From the NCBI RefSeq assembly GCF_001447355.1, contig NZ_JXBW01000003.1, positions 124,001 to 188,000 of the forward strand: a stretch of DNA of 64,000 nt, given 5' to 3'. Positions within the stretch are counted from its first letter, which is position 1. The number at the start of each line of letters is the position of its first letter. Source of the stretch: Alicyclobacillus tolerans. GTDB taxonomy: Bacteria > Bacillota > Bacilli > Alicyclobacillales > Alicyclobacillaceae. The translations under genes and the position numbers were made by a program. Below, in pieces: positions 47,285 to 55,617 of this stretch. The notes beneath the pieces are model-generated. The model was not told the DNA's origin. It worked only from the letters and a program-made list of their open reading frames with translations, and made no database searches.

Positions 47285-48640
47285 TCAGTTGCTTGCAATT
47301 GATTGACCAGAAATTCGTGCCGCACTCTGCTCCGCCGTCTTTAACGCTTGAATTGGGTTAGTACCCTGGATCACCGCTTCATAGGCTTGAGCAAGTGGCT
47401 CCGAATAGTCTGCAAAATAGCCGCCATAGTTTGTAGTCGGAATGTGCTTGGATACACCTGCAAAAAATTTATAAATAGGCATTCCGAAATAGCTGAAATT
47501 CTGGTTAAAGCTTGTTCCAGGTGCAGTGTAATAAGTTTGCCATGACGGGAACAGCCCGTATTTTAACTGCACATTTTCTCCCGGAACTGTATAAAGGCAA
47601 TAATTGATGAAATCCCACGCCGCTGTTGGGTTCTTACTATCCTTTGTAATTGCCAGCACCGATCCTCCGGTATCTGCCTCATTTGGTCCTCCTGGTGTGA
47701 ATGCCGGAAGAGGAATAATACCCCATTTACCACTTTGCTTAGGAGCACTATTCATCATCGTTCCAGCATACCAGACAGCCGACAAGATAGTTGCTACCTG
47801 TCCGTTTGAGAAGGACGCGATTTGATCATTCCATGTAGGAGAATCAGCTATTATCCCCGCTTTGCCCCAAGATTGAATCGTACTCATCGCCTTTTGTAAT
47901 TGGGGTGTGGTGAAGTCAATTTGATCTTGCTTGTTGACGTAGCTACCCCCGAGTTCGTTCACAAGTAACATCAATGTCGTCTCAATGCCCTGGCCAGGTT
48001 CAGATATGTTATCAGCCAGCATTTTTACTTTCCCATGAAAATGGGCAGTAAGTTTCTTACCTGCAGCTAAGTAATCCGCCCAGGTTTTAATACTATTCGG
48101 GTTAATTCCGGCCTCTTTAAACAAATCCTTCCGATAATAAACTGCAGCAGGCCCCAAATCCCACGGTGCAGCGTAAATAGAACCGTTTTGCATGGTTGGG
48201 TTAAGGGCGACAGGTGCAATTTGATTTTTGATCTTGCCCATGAACGAGTTTAACTTCACAAAATCGCCGGGAAATTTATTGAGGAAATAGGGAAAGTCGC
48301 GTTGCTGAGTTTGGATTATATCCGGAGCATTTCCTGCTACTAATTCCGGTGTAATCTTTTGATAAGTTCCATCGACATACTCAATATTCACCTTAATCCA
48401 AGGATACTTCTTCTCAAATCCAGGTATCTCGGCTTTGAGTGAATCTGCCGCGTCATTCCATGCAGCAACGGTAATTGTTACAGGACTATGTGTTGACGCT
48501 GCTCCCTGTGTAGGCGAAGATGTTGCGGCTGTGGCCGGAGACGACGACGCTCCGGAGGAATTCGCTGTGCCACATCCACTTAAAATCAGTCCTGCTAATG
48601 CAACCGATGAAATCCCTATGCTCACTTTCTTCATTCCCAC
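47285..48640 (-). CDS. Sugar ABC transporter substrate-binding lipoprotein (family 1)
   Basis: A 451-residue solute-binding protein. The lipoprotein signal ends in lipobox LSGC (Cys23), followed by a Ser/Thr/Ala-rich linker of about 30 residues. The mature domain has ITVAAWNDAADSLKAEIPGFEKKYPWIKV and YAAPWDLGPAAVYYRKDLF, typical of SBP_bac_1. The start is a GTG at 48640 (GGGGGTG upstream); an ATG two codons later is nearly as likely. First structural gene of the operon; its promoter carries a cre-like site. Confidence 0.92.
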   Translation of the reverse strand: MGMKKVSIGISSVALAGLILSGCGTANSSGASSSPATAATSSPTQGAASTHSPVTITVAAWNDAADSLKAEIPGFEKKYPWIKVNIEYVDGTYQKITPELVAGNAPDIIQTQQRDFPYFLNKFPGDFVKLNSFMGKIKNQIAPVALNPTMQNGSIYAAPWDLGPAAVYYRKDLFKEAGINPNSIKTWADYLAAGKKLTAHFHGKVKMLADNISEPGQGIETTLMLLVNELGGSYVNKQDQIDFTTPQLQKAMSTIQSWGKAGIIADSPTWNDQIASFSNGQVATILSAVWYAGTMMNSAPKQSGKWGIIPLPAFTPGGPNEADTGGSVLAITKDSKNPTAAWDFINYCLYTVPGENVQLKYGLFPSWQTYYTAPGTSFNQNFSYFGMPIYKFFAGVSKHIPTTNYGGYFADYSEPLAQAYEAVIQGTNPIQALKTAEQSAARISGQSIASN

Positions 48641-48760
48641 AACTTTGCACCCCCGTTATGCTATTTACGTCCATTCAAATCCAAGAAAAGATTACATATG
48701 GCCTCGAGACCACATCAGTGAAATCGCATCCCTCCAAAACAGACAAAATGAAATCACTAT

Positions 48761-48811
48761 TGAAAACGCTTACTTACGGAATATTATAGTTATCTAGTTT
48801 GATAGAGTCAA
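48761..48811 (-). promoter_or_regulatory. lac operon promoter with cre-like operator
   Basis: TTGACT (48811-48806) and TATAAT (48788-48783) have an ideal 17-base spacer. TGAAAACGCTTACT (48761-48774, plus strand) fits the CcpA cre pattern with only the last base off and lies at about the transcription start. The local LacI-family repressor is an alternative binder. The promoter overlaps the end of the repressor gene. Confidence 0.8.
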
Positions 48812-49812
48812 CATTTTCTTGGAGCTGTTGATTCACGCACTACTAGTTCTGTGGAGAAAGGCTTTGATATATGAGCTGTGGTCAAGTTTTCTATCTGATC
48901 TACCAACATTCGAACAAGTTCAATCCCGATTAGGGTTTTGGGTATACGTGCTGTTGACAGGGCAGGCGTGGAAATACGCGACAATTCAACATCATCGATC
49001 CCCAATACGGACACTTCAGACGGCACCTTGATTCCAAACTCCATCAGAGCGCGGATAGCGCCTAATGCCAACAAATCATTGGACGCCGCCACCGCAGTGA
49101 AGTTAACACCTAGCTCCAACATCCGAATTACACGTTCATATCCAGCAGACATCGTATCCTTCAAATAAGGGATCAGTTGGATCAGTCCGGACTCCACGGA
49201 AATCCCGTGCCTACACATGGCATCTATATAACCTGCGTAACGGGGATTTTCCTCCTTGTTGTCGTACTCGCCAAGAAATGCAATCTTGGTATGCCCCAAA
49301 CCGACTAAGTAGTTAATGTTTTCGGTCATGGCATTGTATAGATCTACATGAACATTCGGAATTCCAAAGTCCATACTTCGATCTCGATAAATACAAATGG
49401 GTATTTGCGCAGAGAGCTCGGTGAGGTTTACAACATTCATCACTTCGTATGGTGTAAGTATAATAAGCCCATCATAAAAGCCCTCTAAAATGAGCCGCAT
49501 GTATCCCTCTTTCTCACGAGTCATATTGTATAAAGAAAATGTATAGCCACGTCGTAAGGCCTCCTCCTCAATTCCCATAAGCATTTCATGATAGAACGGG
49601 TTGCTCAGCGATGAGATGACACAGGCAAACTGTCCACAGCGTTTCATCTTTAAGCTCCGCGCTATTCGATTTGGGACATAATTAAGTTCGCTGACGGCCT
49701 GGAGCACACGTTTGCGGACATCCGGCGCAACGTAACCGCTTTCGTTTAGTACCCGAGAAACCGTCGATGGAGAAACCCCAGCCCTTTTCGCAACATCAAC
49801 TCGCGTCGCCAT
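48808..49812 (-). CDS. LacI-family transcriptional regulator
   Basis: A 334-residue regulator. The N-terminal helix-turn-helix VDVAKRAGVSPSTVSRVLN (residues 5-23) and hinge helix region YVPNRIARSLK are canonical, followed by a periplasmic-binding-like effector domain (VAASNDLLALGAIRALMEFG; VSVLGIDDVELS). The ATG follows GGAGGGG. It lies just upstream of, and in the same direction as, the sugar transporter and lacZ operon, so it probably represses it until a galactoside is present. A possible promoter (TTGCGG, 18 bases, TATAAT, 49891-49862) overlaps the tRNA terminator. Confidence 0.93.
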   Translation of the reverse strand: MATRVDVAKRAGVSPSTVSRVLNESGYVAPDVRKRVLQAVSELNYVPNRIARSLKMKRCGQFACVISSLSNPFYHEMLMGIEEEALRRGYTFSLYNMTREKEGYMRLILEGFYDGLIILTPYEVMNVVNLTELSAQIPICIYRDRSMDFGIPNVHVDLYNAMTENINYLVGLGHTKIAFLGEYDNKEENPRYAGYIDAMCRHGISVESGLIQLIPYLKDTMSAGYERVIRMLELGVNFTAVAASNDLLALGAIRALMEFGIKVPSEVSVLGIDDVELSRISTPALSTARIPKTLIGIELVRMLVDQIENLTTAHISKPFSTELVVRESTAPRKC

Positions 49813-49877
49813 ACGACCCCTCCATATCTATATAACATCTACGGCAATAATCGTTTTGGCAATTATAATCATATGCA

Positions 49878-49911
49878 CAAAAAAGCCGCAACCATATCGA
49901 TTGCGGTTTTT
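49878..49911 (-). terminator. Terminator of the seven-tRNA operon
   Basis: CCGCAA / TTGCGG with flanking A and T runs and a 9-base loop is followed on the minus strand by CTTTTTTG, 8 bases past tRNA-Ile. Confidence 0.85.
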
Positions 49912-49918
49912 CACCATA

Positions 49919-49995
49919 TGGTGGGCCCAGGTGGACTCGAACCACCGACCTCACGATTATCAGTCGTGCGCTCTAGCCGACTGAGCTATGAGCCC
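49919..49995 (-). tRNA. tRNA-Ile(GAT)
   Basis: 77-base cloverleaf, anticodon stem CACGA / TCGTG with loop CTGATAA (anticodon GAT), T-arm GGTGG TTCGAGT CCACC, CCA encoded. Last of seven clustered tRNAs. Confidence 0.95.
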
Positions 49996-50013
49996 ATATA
50001 TCTTGAAATCTAA

Positions 50014-50088
50014 TGGTGGGCGGTGGCAGGATCGAACTGCCGACCCCTCGCGTGTGAAGCGAGTGCTCTCCCCCTGAGCTAACCGCCC
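50014..50088 (-). tRNA. tRNA-Val(CAC)
   Basis: 75-base cloverleaf with acceptor GGGCGGT, anticodon stem CTCGC / GCGAG and loop TTCACAC (anticodon CAC), CCA encoded. Its 5' end touches the CCA of tRNA-Glu with no spacer. Confidence 0.95.
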
Positions 50089-50163
50089 TGGTGACCCCAG
50101 CGGGATTCGAACCCGCGTTACCGCCGTGAAAGGGCGGTGTCTTAACCACTTGACCATGGGGCC
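50089..50163 (-). tRNA. tRNA-Glu(TTC)
   Basis: 75-base cloverleaf, acceptor GGCCCCA, anticodon loop CTTTCAC (anticodon TTC), CCA encoded and directly abutting tRNA-Val. Confidence 0.95.
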
Positions 50164-50170
50164 GGTGCCT

Positions 50171-50245
50171 TGGCTCCCCGAGTAGGATTCGAACCTACGA
50201 CCCTCCGGTTAACAGCCGGATGCTCTACCGCTGAGCTATCGAGGA
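50171..50245 (-). tRNA. tRNA-Asn(GTT)
   Basis: 75-base cloverleaf, acceptor TCCTCGA, anticodon stem TCCGG / CCGGA with loop CTGTTAA (anticodon GTT), CCA encoded. Confidence 0.95.
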
Positions 50246-50248
50246 TCA

Positions 50249-50324
<76 letters not shown>

Positions 50325-50357
50325 GCAAATCGTAACACCATGAATATGTAACATCGA

Positions 50358-50440
50358 TGGTCCCGGAGGCCGGACTCGAACCGGCACGGTTTCCCGCACG
50401 ATTTTGAGTCGTGTGCGTCTGCCAATTCCGCCACTCCGGG
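50358..50440 (-). tRNA. tRNA-Leu(CAA)
   Basis: 83-base class II tRNA with variable arm, acceptor CCCGGAG, anticodon stem CACGA / TCGTG with loop CTCAAAA (anticodon CAA), CCA encoded. Confidence 0.95.
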
Positions 50441-50446
50441 ATTTTA

Positions 50447-50523
50447 TGGCGTGCCCGGAGAGATTCGAACTCCCGACCTTTTGATTCGTAGTCAAACGCT
50501 CTATCCGGCTGAGCTACGGGCAC
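50447..50523 (-). tRNA. tRNA-Arg(ACG)
   Basis: 77-base cloverleaf, acceptor GTGCCCG, anticodon stem TTTGA / TCAAA with loop CTACGAA (anticodon ACG, normally edited to inosine), CCA encoded. First gene of the seven-tRNA operon. Confidence 0.95.
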
Positions 50524-50546
50524 GCAGAACAAAATCGACGTTGAAT

Positions 50547-50575
50547 AACTTATCATGATTTGCGAAAGAGTGCAA
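50547..50575 (-). promoter_or_regulatory. Likely promoter of the seven-tRNA operon
   Basis: TTGCAC (50575-50570) and TAAGTT (50552-50547) with a 17-base spacer lie 23 bases before the tRNA-Arg 5' end. The -10 is a poor match, so this is tentative. Confidence 0.5.
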
Positions 50576-50688
50576 GCCCTTCTCGCGAAAAACTTTAAAA
50601 TGGCGGCGGACCGTATCAGGTGGTCGGACATAAGTGCCATCCCGAAGCTTCGTTTGGGCAAACTCCAGGTTTTAAAACGATCGTAAAC

Positions 50689-51825
50689 TCAGGGTTTTAG
50701 TACGACTTTGATACAGTTATCCTCCTTAGCATCAAAAACTTCGTATCCGCGCTTTGCCTGCGCAAGCGGGAGGCGGTGTGTAATGATGTCCGTCGGGTCA
50801 ACTCGCCCATCGACGATCATCTCGAATAGCGAAGGCATGTAGTGTATAACCGGAGCCTGCCCCATTTTCAAGGTAATGTTTCGCGCGAAAAAGTCCCCTA
50901 AAGGAAACTGGTTGTAGCGCGTACCATACACGCCAACCAACTGCACGGTACCACCTTTACGAACGGCCTGTGCAGCTTCTTGGATGGGTCCGAGTGTACC
51001 CCCTTGCAGTTTCAAGAGACTCTCAACCTGCTCCACAATGGTCTTTTTGCCGTCCATGCCGACACAGTCGATCACGACGTCCGCCCCACCGCCGGTGATT
51101 TCGCGAATATATTCGCCAAAATTCTGCTCCTCTGTGAAATCAAGCGTTTCAACATGATTGGTTCGCTTCGCGTGTTCGAGCCTGTAACCAATATAATCAA
51201 CTGCGATCACGCGGTTTGCTCCTTTCATCCAGGCAAACTTCTGGGCTAGCAATCCGACGGGTCCGCACCCGAGCACAACGACTGTATCACCGTTTTTCAC
51301 GCCGGCGTTATCAACTCCCCAGTAGGCAGTCGGTAAAATATCGGAAAGGAAAAGCAACTGCTCATCCTCGAGATCGCACGATTCCGGGACAACAAAAGGT
51401 GTAAAGTTTGCGAATGGCACGCGTAAATACTCAGCCTGTCCGCCAGGATAGCCACCGAACGTACCTGAATACCCGAAATACGCCCCTGCTTCCCCATTTT
51501 GATTTGATTCGTCACACTGACTTTCCAGTCCATGCTGACAATAGTAGCAACGTCCGCATGCGATATTAAAAGGGATTACAACACGGTCTCCCCTTTTTAC
51601 CTTGGTTACGTGTTGCCCCACTTGCTCCACAATACCCATGGGTTCGTGTCCGATTATGAAATCCGGTTGCATATTGTCCATCATGTTGTGTATGAGGTGG
51701 AGATCAGAACCACAAATGGCCGTTGAAGTGATTTTTACAATAATGTCCTCAGGATGTTCGATTTCAGGTTCCGGAACGTCCTTTACTTCTACGTTTCGCA
51801 TGCCTTGGTACGTCACCGCTTTCAC
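50689..51825 (-). CDS. Zinc-dependent alcohol dehydrogenase (formaldehyde-dehydrogenase-like MDR)
   Basis: A 378-residue medium-chain dehydrogenase. The catalytic zinc region is TAICGSDLHL with IIGHEPMGIVEQVG. The structural zinc ligands are in CGRCYYCQHGLESQC, and the NAD loop is VLGCGPVGLLAQ. The late insertion and length fit the glutathione-independent formaldehyde dehydrogenase-like subgroup common in Bacilli. Substrate is uncertain. The start is GTG at 51825 with GGAGGG upstream; the open frame to 51888 is rejected. Monocistronic. Confidence 0.9.
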   Translation of the reverse strand: MKAVTYQGMRNVEVKDVPEPEIEHPEDIIVKITSTAICGSDLHLIHNMMDNMQPDFIIGHEPMGIVEQVGQHVTKVKRGDRVVIPFNIACGRCYYCQHGLESQCDESNQNGEAGAYFGYSGTFGGYPGGQAEYLRVPFANFTPFVVPESCDLEDEQLLFLSDILPTAYWGVDNAGVKNGDTVVVLGCGPVGLLAQKFAWMKGANRVIAVDYIGYRLEHAKRTNHVETLDFTEEQNFGEYIREITGGGADVVIDCVGMDGKKTIVEQVESLLKLQGGTLGPIQEAAQAVRKGGTVQLVGVYGTRYNQFPLGDFFARNITLKMGQAPVIHYMPSLFEMIVDGRVDPTDIITHRLPLAQAKRGYEVFDAKEDNCIKVVLKP

Positions 51826-51886
51826 GCGTATCCCTCCACTCTCATCGCAGACGTAGCTTACCCATACAATGACGCTGACATAAGAC

Positions 51887-51912
51887 AAAGGACGGCGTTA
51901 CTGCCGTCCTTT
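51887..51912. terminator. Hairpin upstream of the alcohol dehydrogenase
   Basis: AAAGGACGGC / GCCGTCCTTT forms a perfect 10-bp stem with a 6-base loop. T-runs exist on both sides. It lies 62 bases before the dehydrogenase start, so it may terminate upstream transcription or act in the leader. Confidence 0.6.
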
Positions 51913-52063
51913 TGCTAAGGCTGTTGATACCACCACATCAACGAACACTTAAGATTCGTTACTGCGGTACATCAACCTCCTGTGCTCATATTATGGACCG
52001 TTGCTCGTGCCTTTATGCATATGGGTTACTTTTTTCTATAAACACGTTCGCACAAAAATTTGC

Positions 52064-52092
52064 TTGACAAACGTCGACGGACCTTGTAATTT
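52064..52092 (+). promoter_or_regulatory. Promoter of tRNA-Gly, copy 1
   Basis: TTGACA and TAATTT with a 17-base spacer, 28 bases before the tRNA 5' end. Confidence 0.8.
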
Positions 52093-52120
52093 AATTAGTG
52101 CAGTTTGTTGTGCATGACAT

Positions 52121-52195
52121 GCGGAAGTGGCTCAGGGGTAGAGCATCGCCTTGCCAAGGCGAGGGTCGCGGGTTCGAATCCCGTCTTCCGCTCCA
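52121..52195 (+). tRNA. tRNA-Gly(GCC), copy 1
   Basis: 75-base cloverleaf, acceptor GCGGAAG / CTTCCGC, anticodon stem TCGCC / GGCGA with loop TTGCCAA (anticodon GCC), CCA encoded. Identical to the copy at 52461-52535. Confidence 0.96.
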
Positions 52196-52204
52196 GAGAG
52201 TTCG

Positions 52205-52234
52205 GATGGGGTTGTATTCAACCCCATCTTGTTT
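52205..52234 (+). terminator. Hairpin after tRNA-Gly, copy 1
   Basis: GATGGGGTTG / CAACCCCATC forms a perfect 10-bp stem with a TATT loop, followed by TTGTTTC. It lies between tRNA-Gly and tRNA-Ser in both repeat copies. A second copy is at 52545-52574. Confidence 0.8.
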
Positions 52235-52239
52235 CACCT

Positions 52240-52273
52240 GGAGAGGTGGTCGAGTGGTTTAAGGCAGCGGTCT
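52240..52273 (+). pseudogene. tRNA-Ser(TGA) 5' half, truncated in the anticodon loop
   Basis: The first 34 bases match tRNA-Ser(TGA) at 52580 exactly, then the sequence changes right before the TGA anticodon. The 3' half is missing, so it cannot give a functional tRNA. Confidence 0.92.
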
Positions 52274-52403
52274 CCACACGGAACGAACACTTGGATCGTT
52301 ACTGCGGTACATCAACCTCCTGTGCTCATATTATGGACCGTTGCTCGTGCCTTTATGCATATGGGTTACTTTTTTCTATAAACACGTTCGCACAAAAATT
52401 TGC

Positions 52404-52432
52404 TTGACAAACGTCGACGGACCTTGTAATTT
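52404..52432 (+). promoter_or_regulatory. Promoter of tRNA-Gly, copy 2
   Basis: Same TTGACA - 17 bases - TAATTT as in copy 1. Confidence 0.8.
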
Positions 52433-52460
52433 AATTAGTGCAGTTTGTTGTGCATGACAT

Positions 52461-52535
52461 GCGGAAGTGGCTCAGGGGTAGAGCATCGCCTTGCCAAGGC
52501 GAGGGTCGCGGGTTCGAATCCCGTCTTCCGCTCCA
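52461..52535 (+). tRNA. tRNA-Gly(GCC), copy 2
   Basis: Identical to tRNA-Gly(GCC) at 52121-52195, with anticodon GCC and encoded CCA. It is followed by the same hairpin (52545-52574). Confidence 0.96.
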
Positions 52536-52579
52536 GAGAGTTCGGATGGGGTTGTATTCAACCCCATCTTGTTTCACCT

Positions 52580-52669
<90 letters not shown>

Positions 52670-52683
52670 AAAAACCAGCGCGC

Positions 52684-52724
52684 TGCGGATTCCTGGGACA
52701 TGCCTTGGGGTCCGCATTTTTGTT
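52684..52724 (+). terminator. Terminator after tRNA-Ser(TGA)
   Basis: TGCGGATTCC pairs with GGGGTCCGCA (two G-T pairs) and is followed by TTTTTGTTT. From here to 53181 (about 460 bases) I see only one possible small open frame (53025-53111). Confidence 0.85.
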
Positions 52725-53024
52725 TGCTAACAGACTTCTACCATATTTCTTCCGCTAAAGCGCGACGTACTCTACACATCTTGCATAAGCCCCTCGTGTA
52801 TCCGACATCTTATACATCATACGAGATAGCACCACCACAAAATATTTCAGATTAAAACAAACACCCGTATTATGTTGATGCACAATTATTATCTAAATTT
52901 TTGTTGCTCTATAGCAGCGTGATCAAAACTCCTATGCGGCCTGGAAATTTCGTCATCGGTTACGGAAAGCGCGCGACTGTTAGTCGATCAAATGTGATGC
53001 TGACTCTGGACGGAGTGAAACTCG

Positions 53025-53111
53025 ATGGTTCAGCTACTACTTGACTTGCTAACTGGTGCATGGCCAGCCATCTACGAACAATTCTTGCTTTGGCTTGGTA
53101 TTGCGTCCTAA
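53025..53111 (+). CDS. Possible 28-residue hydrophobic small protein
   Basis: ATG at 53025 preceded by GGACGGAG 9 bases upstream; the product MVQLLLDLLTGAWPAIYEQF plus eight residues is a single amphipathic or membrane helix. It could be a real small membrane peptide or chance. There is no homology call. Confidence 0.25.
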   Translation: MVQLLLDLLTGAWPAIYEQFLLWLGIAS

Positions 53112-53181
53112 CCACTAACTCACGATGCCATGTCCCGGCAAGCTCTCATTCGGATAACGGGACACCATCTACAGGACAGCT

Positions 53182-54417
53182 TCACAGGGTTTCGTCAGCA
53201 ATTGTCTCACCCGCTTGCGTTGTGTAGGCTGCGAATTCCGGTATAGACACGGAGAGAATAACGATCGCGACGAGCGATGAGATACCGCTGATCAAAATCG
53301 AGGTACCAGGGGGAAGAACAGTCCCGATTAAACCTGCACGTACGCTACCTAATCTAGGACCTCCAGTCCCCACGACATAGTCCATACCGCTGACACGCCC
53401 CCGATATGAATCCGGCGTGCTCACTTGGACAAGCGTCGAACGTAACACAACAAGTATGGTGTCTGCAGCGCCAGCGATGGCAAGCAAAAGCAGCGTTAAC
53501 CACAAACTCTTAACGAGTCCGACCCCCATCACGCTCATACTCCAAAACGCACAGGCAAATAAAATGCCACGACCCTCGCGCGAGAGGTGACGAAGCGGGC
53601 CGGATATGATAAGAGACATGAGCCCACCAATGCCTGTCGCAGCCATGAGAAATCCCAGGGTATCGGGCCGCCCCTCGAAGCGGGCCGCATTGAGAGCTGG
53701 CAACAGGGGTGTGATAGCCCCAAGCACGGTCACATTGAGGTCAGCCAAAAAGGCCCCCAACAAAACGGGTTGCGTGACAACGAAGCGCAGGCCTTCACCA
53801 ATAGACCGCAAGTTTCTGGGGATGGCTCCCCCCTCCGGAGGCATCGCAGGTAAACGAGCGACACCGTAAAGCGCCGCAGCAAAGCTGATTGTGTCTATGG
53901 CATAGCATACTTGAAATCCCCATAGCGAAGCCAAAATGCCGGCCAAAGACGGCCCAGCCACTTCGCCAAAACGAGTGAACGCGGTGTTTAATGCGGCACC
54001 GGCCTGTATCCGGTGTTTCGGTAAAATACGGGGCAAAAATGTCCGACGTGCCGGTGCGTTGATTGCCCCGAATAACGACTGCGCAATCAATAGAATGTAG
54101 AGAAGCCACTGCAACTTCACTCCGATAAACGCTTGCGCCGCAAAGAGTGCGGATACTGCCGTTTGCCCGCTCGTCGCGGCGAGAACAAGTTTCCGTCGAT
54201 CCATAGAATCACCGATGCTGCCGCCGAGCAAACCGAAAGCCATCGTAGGGATTCCGCTGCACAATCCCGCCAAACCAATGGCTAGCGAACTATGTGTGAG
54301 GTTGTACAGTTGAAGCGTTACCGCAAATGTGTTCATATAACCGCCGAAGGTGGATATACCAGTCCCCAACCAGAGCCGACGAAACGCTGGGGACTCGCGC
54401 AGGGGACTCGTATCCAT
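53182..54417 (-). CDS. MFS exporter (EntS-like)
   Basis: A 411-residue major facilitator protein with about 12 spans, of the MFS_3/EntS-type exporter group. It opens LRESPAFRRLWLGTGISTFGGYMN, has the GGSIGDSMDRRKLVL motif-A loop, and the group-typical FGAINAPARRTFLPRILPKH segment. The open frame extends to 54636, but the sequence before MDTSPL is not family-like. The ATG at 54417 or a TTG at 54438, which has the better GGGGGAG site, are likely starts. Substrate unknown (drug or siderophore). Confidence 0.85.
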   Translation of the reverse strand: MDTSPLRESPAFRRLWLGTGISTFGGYMNTFAVTLQLYNLTHSSLAIGLAGLCSGIPTMAFGLLGGSIGDSMDRRKLVLAATSGQTAVSALFAAQAFIGVKLQWLLYILLIAQSLFGAINAPARRTFLPRILPKHRIQAGAALNTAFTRFGEVAGPSLAGILASLWGFQVCYAIDTISFAAALYGVARLPAMPPEGGAIPRNLRSIGEGLRFVVTQPVLLGAFLADLNVTVLGAITPLLPALNAARFEGRPDTLGFLMAATGIGGLMSLIISGPLRHLSREGRGILFACAFWSMSVMGVGLVKSLWLTLLLLAIAGAADTILVVLRSTLVQVSTPDSYRGRVSGMDYVVGTGGPRLGSVRAGLIGTVLPPGTSILISGISSLVAIVILSVSIPEFAAYTTQAGETIADETL

Positions 54418-54876
54418 AAACCAATGCCATCGCAACAACAGAAATACTCCCCCTTCAGCCACATCGGAACTGCACACGGCTACCGCGATAACGTTGCACT
54501 GTACCAGGATGGCACACTCACAAACAAATTCTGTGCATTTCAATAAATCCCTTCCTGTGCTGAGTTCGTCATATTCATTCCCGAACTCATCCGTTGAGCA
54601 AGGCAGAAAGCCCACCGACCTTGTTTGCGATCGCACACATGTTCAGCGTTACCTAGCCAAAAAGGCGTGACCTAACGAAGTAGCGTGATGTCCTCAGCCT
54701 CTGAACCCAGTCTAGCCATGCTGACAAATCGGTTCAGTGCCAAATCAAATTTATATGCAACAACCAAGCTTTTCGACAATTATCCAAATAAATCCGCTCT
54801 GAAGGGTATAAGAGTTGAGGCGCAACGAGCTATAATATTTAAGCCGGAGCTGGCACTTGGTGAGGGGGAATCCGCG

Positions 54877-55323
54877 TTGCCGCCTATACCGCATTGGCTT
54901 GTTTACGCATCTGCTGTCGTCCTGCCGCTGGGCGCCTTTTTGCTGACTCCGCCCAGCTTGTTGATGAACAAGTTGATTTCAAAATTTGAGATACATCCTA
55001 AGCTTGAAAATCCGCAGATTTCTTCCGTTAACGTATACGGCACGGAACTACGCGGTCGGGATCGAGATCGGTTCATTGTGGCGTTTAATAACGCAGATTT
55101 TCTGTTCGAGTATGGCACAATTCCTGCCTTGAACAAAAACCCAATTTTCATTCGCGTAAAGCAAGGTAAACGCATGTATGAGTTTACTGCATACCTGTAT
55201 GGTGATGGGATGATTCAACTGGTGCGGCACAAAGGAAAGCGACAGGTAACCTATCGGGTGTCTTCAGAAATTCTGGAACTCGTACTTCAATCGTGTATTC
55301 GCGATGCTTGGTGGGTCACTTGA
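54877..55323 (+). CDS. YfmQ-like membrane-anchored protein
   Basis: One N-terminal membrane span (VYASAVVLPLGAFLL) followed by a soluble domain with LISKFEIHPKLENPQISSV, RFIVAFNNADFLFEYGTIP and RKGKRQVTYRVSS-like segments that resemble Bacillus YfmQ. The open frame begins at 54685, but a TTG at 54877 with GAGGGGGA upstream gives 148 residues, about the length of YfmQ. Function unknown. The family match is from memory of the pattern and is moderate. Confidence 0.6.
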   Translation: MPPIPHWLVYASAVVLPLGAFLLTPPSLLMNKLISKFEIHPKLENPQISSVNVYGTELRGRDRDRFIVAFNNADFLFEYGTIPALNKNPIFIRVKQGKRMYEFTAYLYGDGMIQLVRHKGKRQVTYRVSSEILELVLQSCIRDAWWVT

Positions 55324-55521
55324 ATATTCCGCGAGCCAAGATTTGCATGGCTAGCAGGTACTTACTGCGCCTGCGTGTATGCGGCTCGCCTCTCATCCCC
55401 ACCGTCCCCCTACTGACCACAATGTTTCTAAACCTCACGCAACCGCTTATGCATGATCTTGAACATTCTCTTACAATCTCGTGGCCTTTGCTTTAACGTT
55501 TTAGCAAATCTGAGCCGGCGT

Positions 55522-55545
55522 GGAGGTGGTGTAAGGCAGCGGTCT
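55522..55545 (+). pseudogene. Degenerate tRNA-Ser 5' fragment
   Basis: GGAGGTGGT then TAAGGCAGCGGTCT matches the 5' half of tRNA-Ser(TGA), with about 8 bases of the D-arm lost, and stops at the same base of the anticodon loop as the fragment at 52240-52273. A GTCTGC string shortly after may be a trace of the variable arm. The match is short, so chance cannot be excluded. Confidence 0.45.
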
Positions 55546-55617
55546 ACGTCTGCGTTAACGTACTATTCATGTCTGCACCTCTTTACAAACTATGAGAACC
55601 AGGGGGATGGTTTGCCC

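Larger units (their letters stand above)
51956..52273 (+). repeat. 318-bp direct repeat, copy 1
   Basis: By eye identical to 52296-52613, offset exactly 340 bases. It carries a promoter, tRNA-Gly(GCC), a terminator hairpin and the first 34 bases of tRNA-Ser(TGA). The sequences just before each copy (AACGAACACTTAAGATTCG and AACGAACACTTGGATCG) are also related but not identical. Confidence 0.95.
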
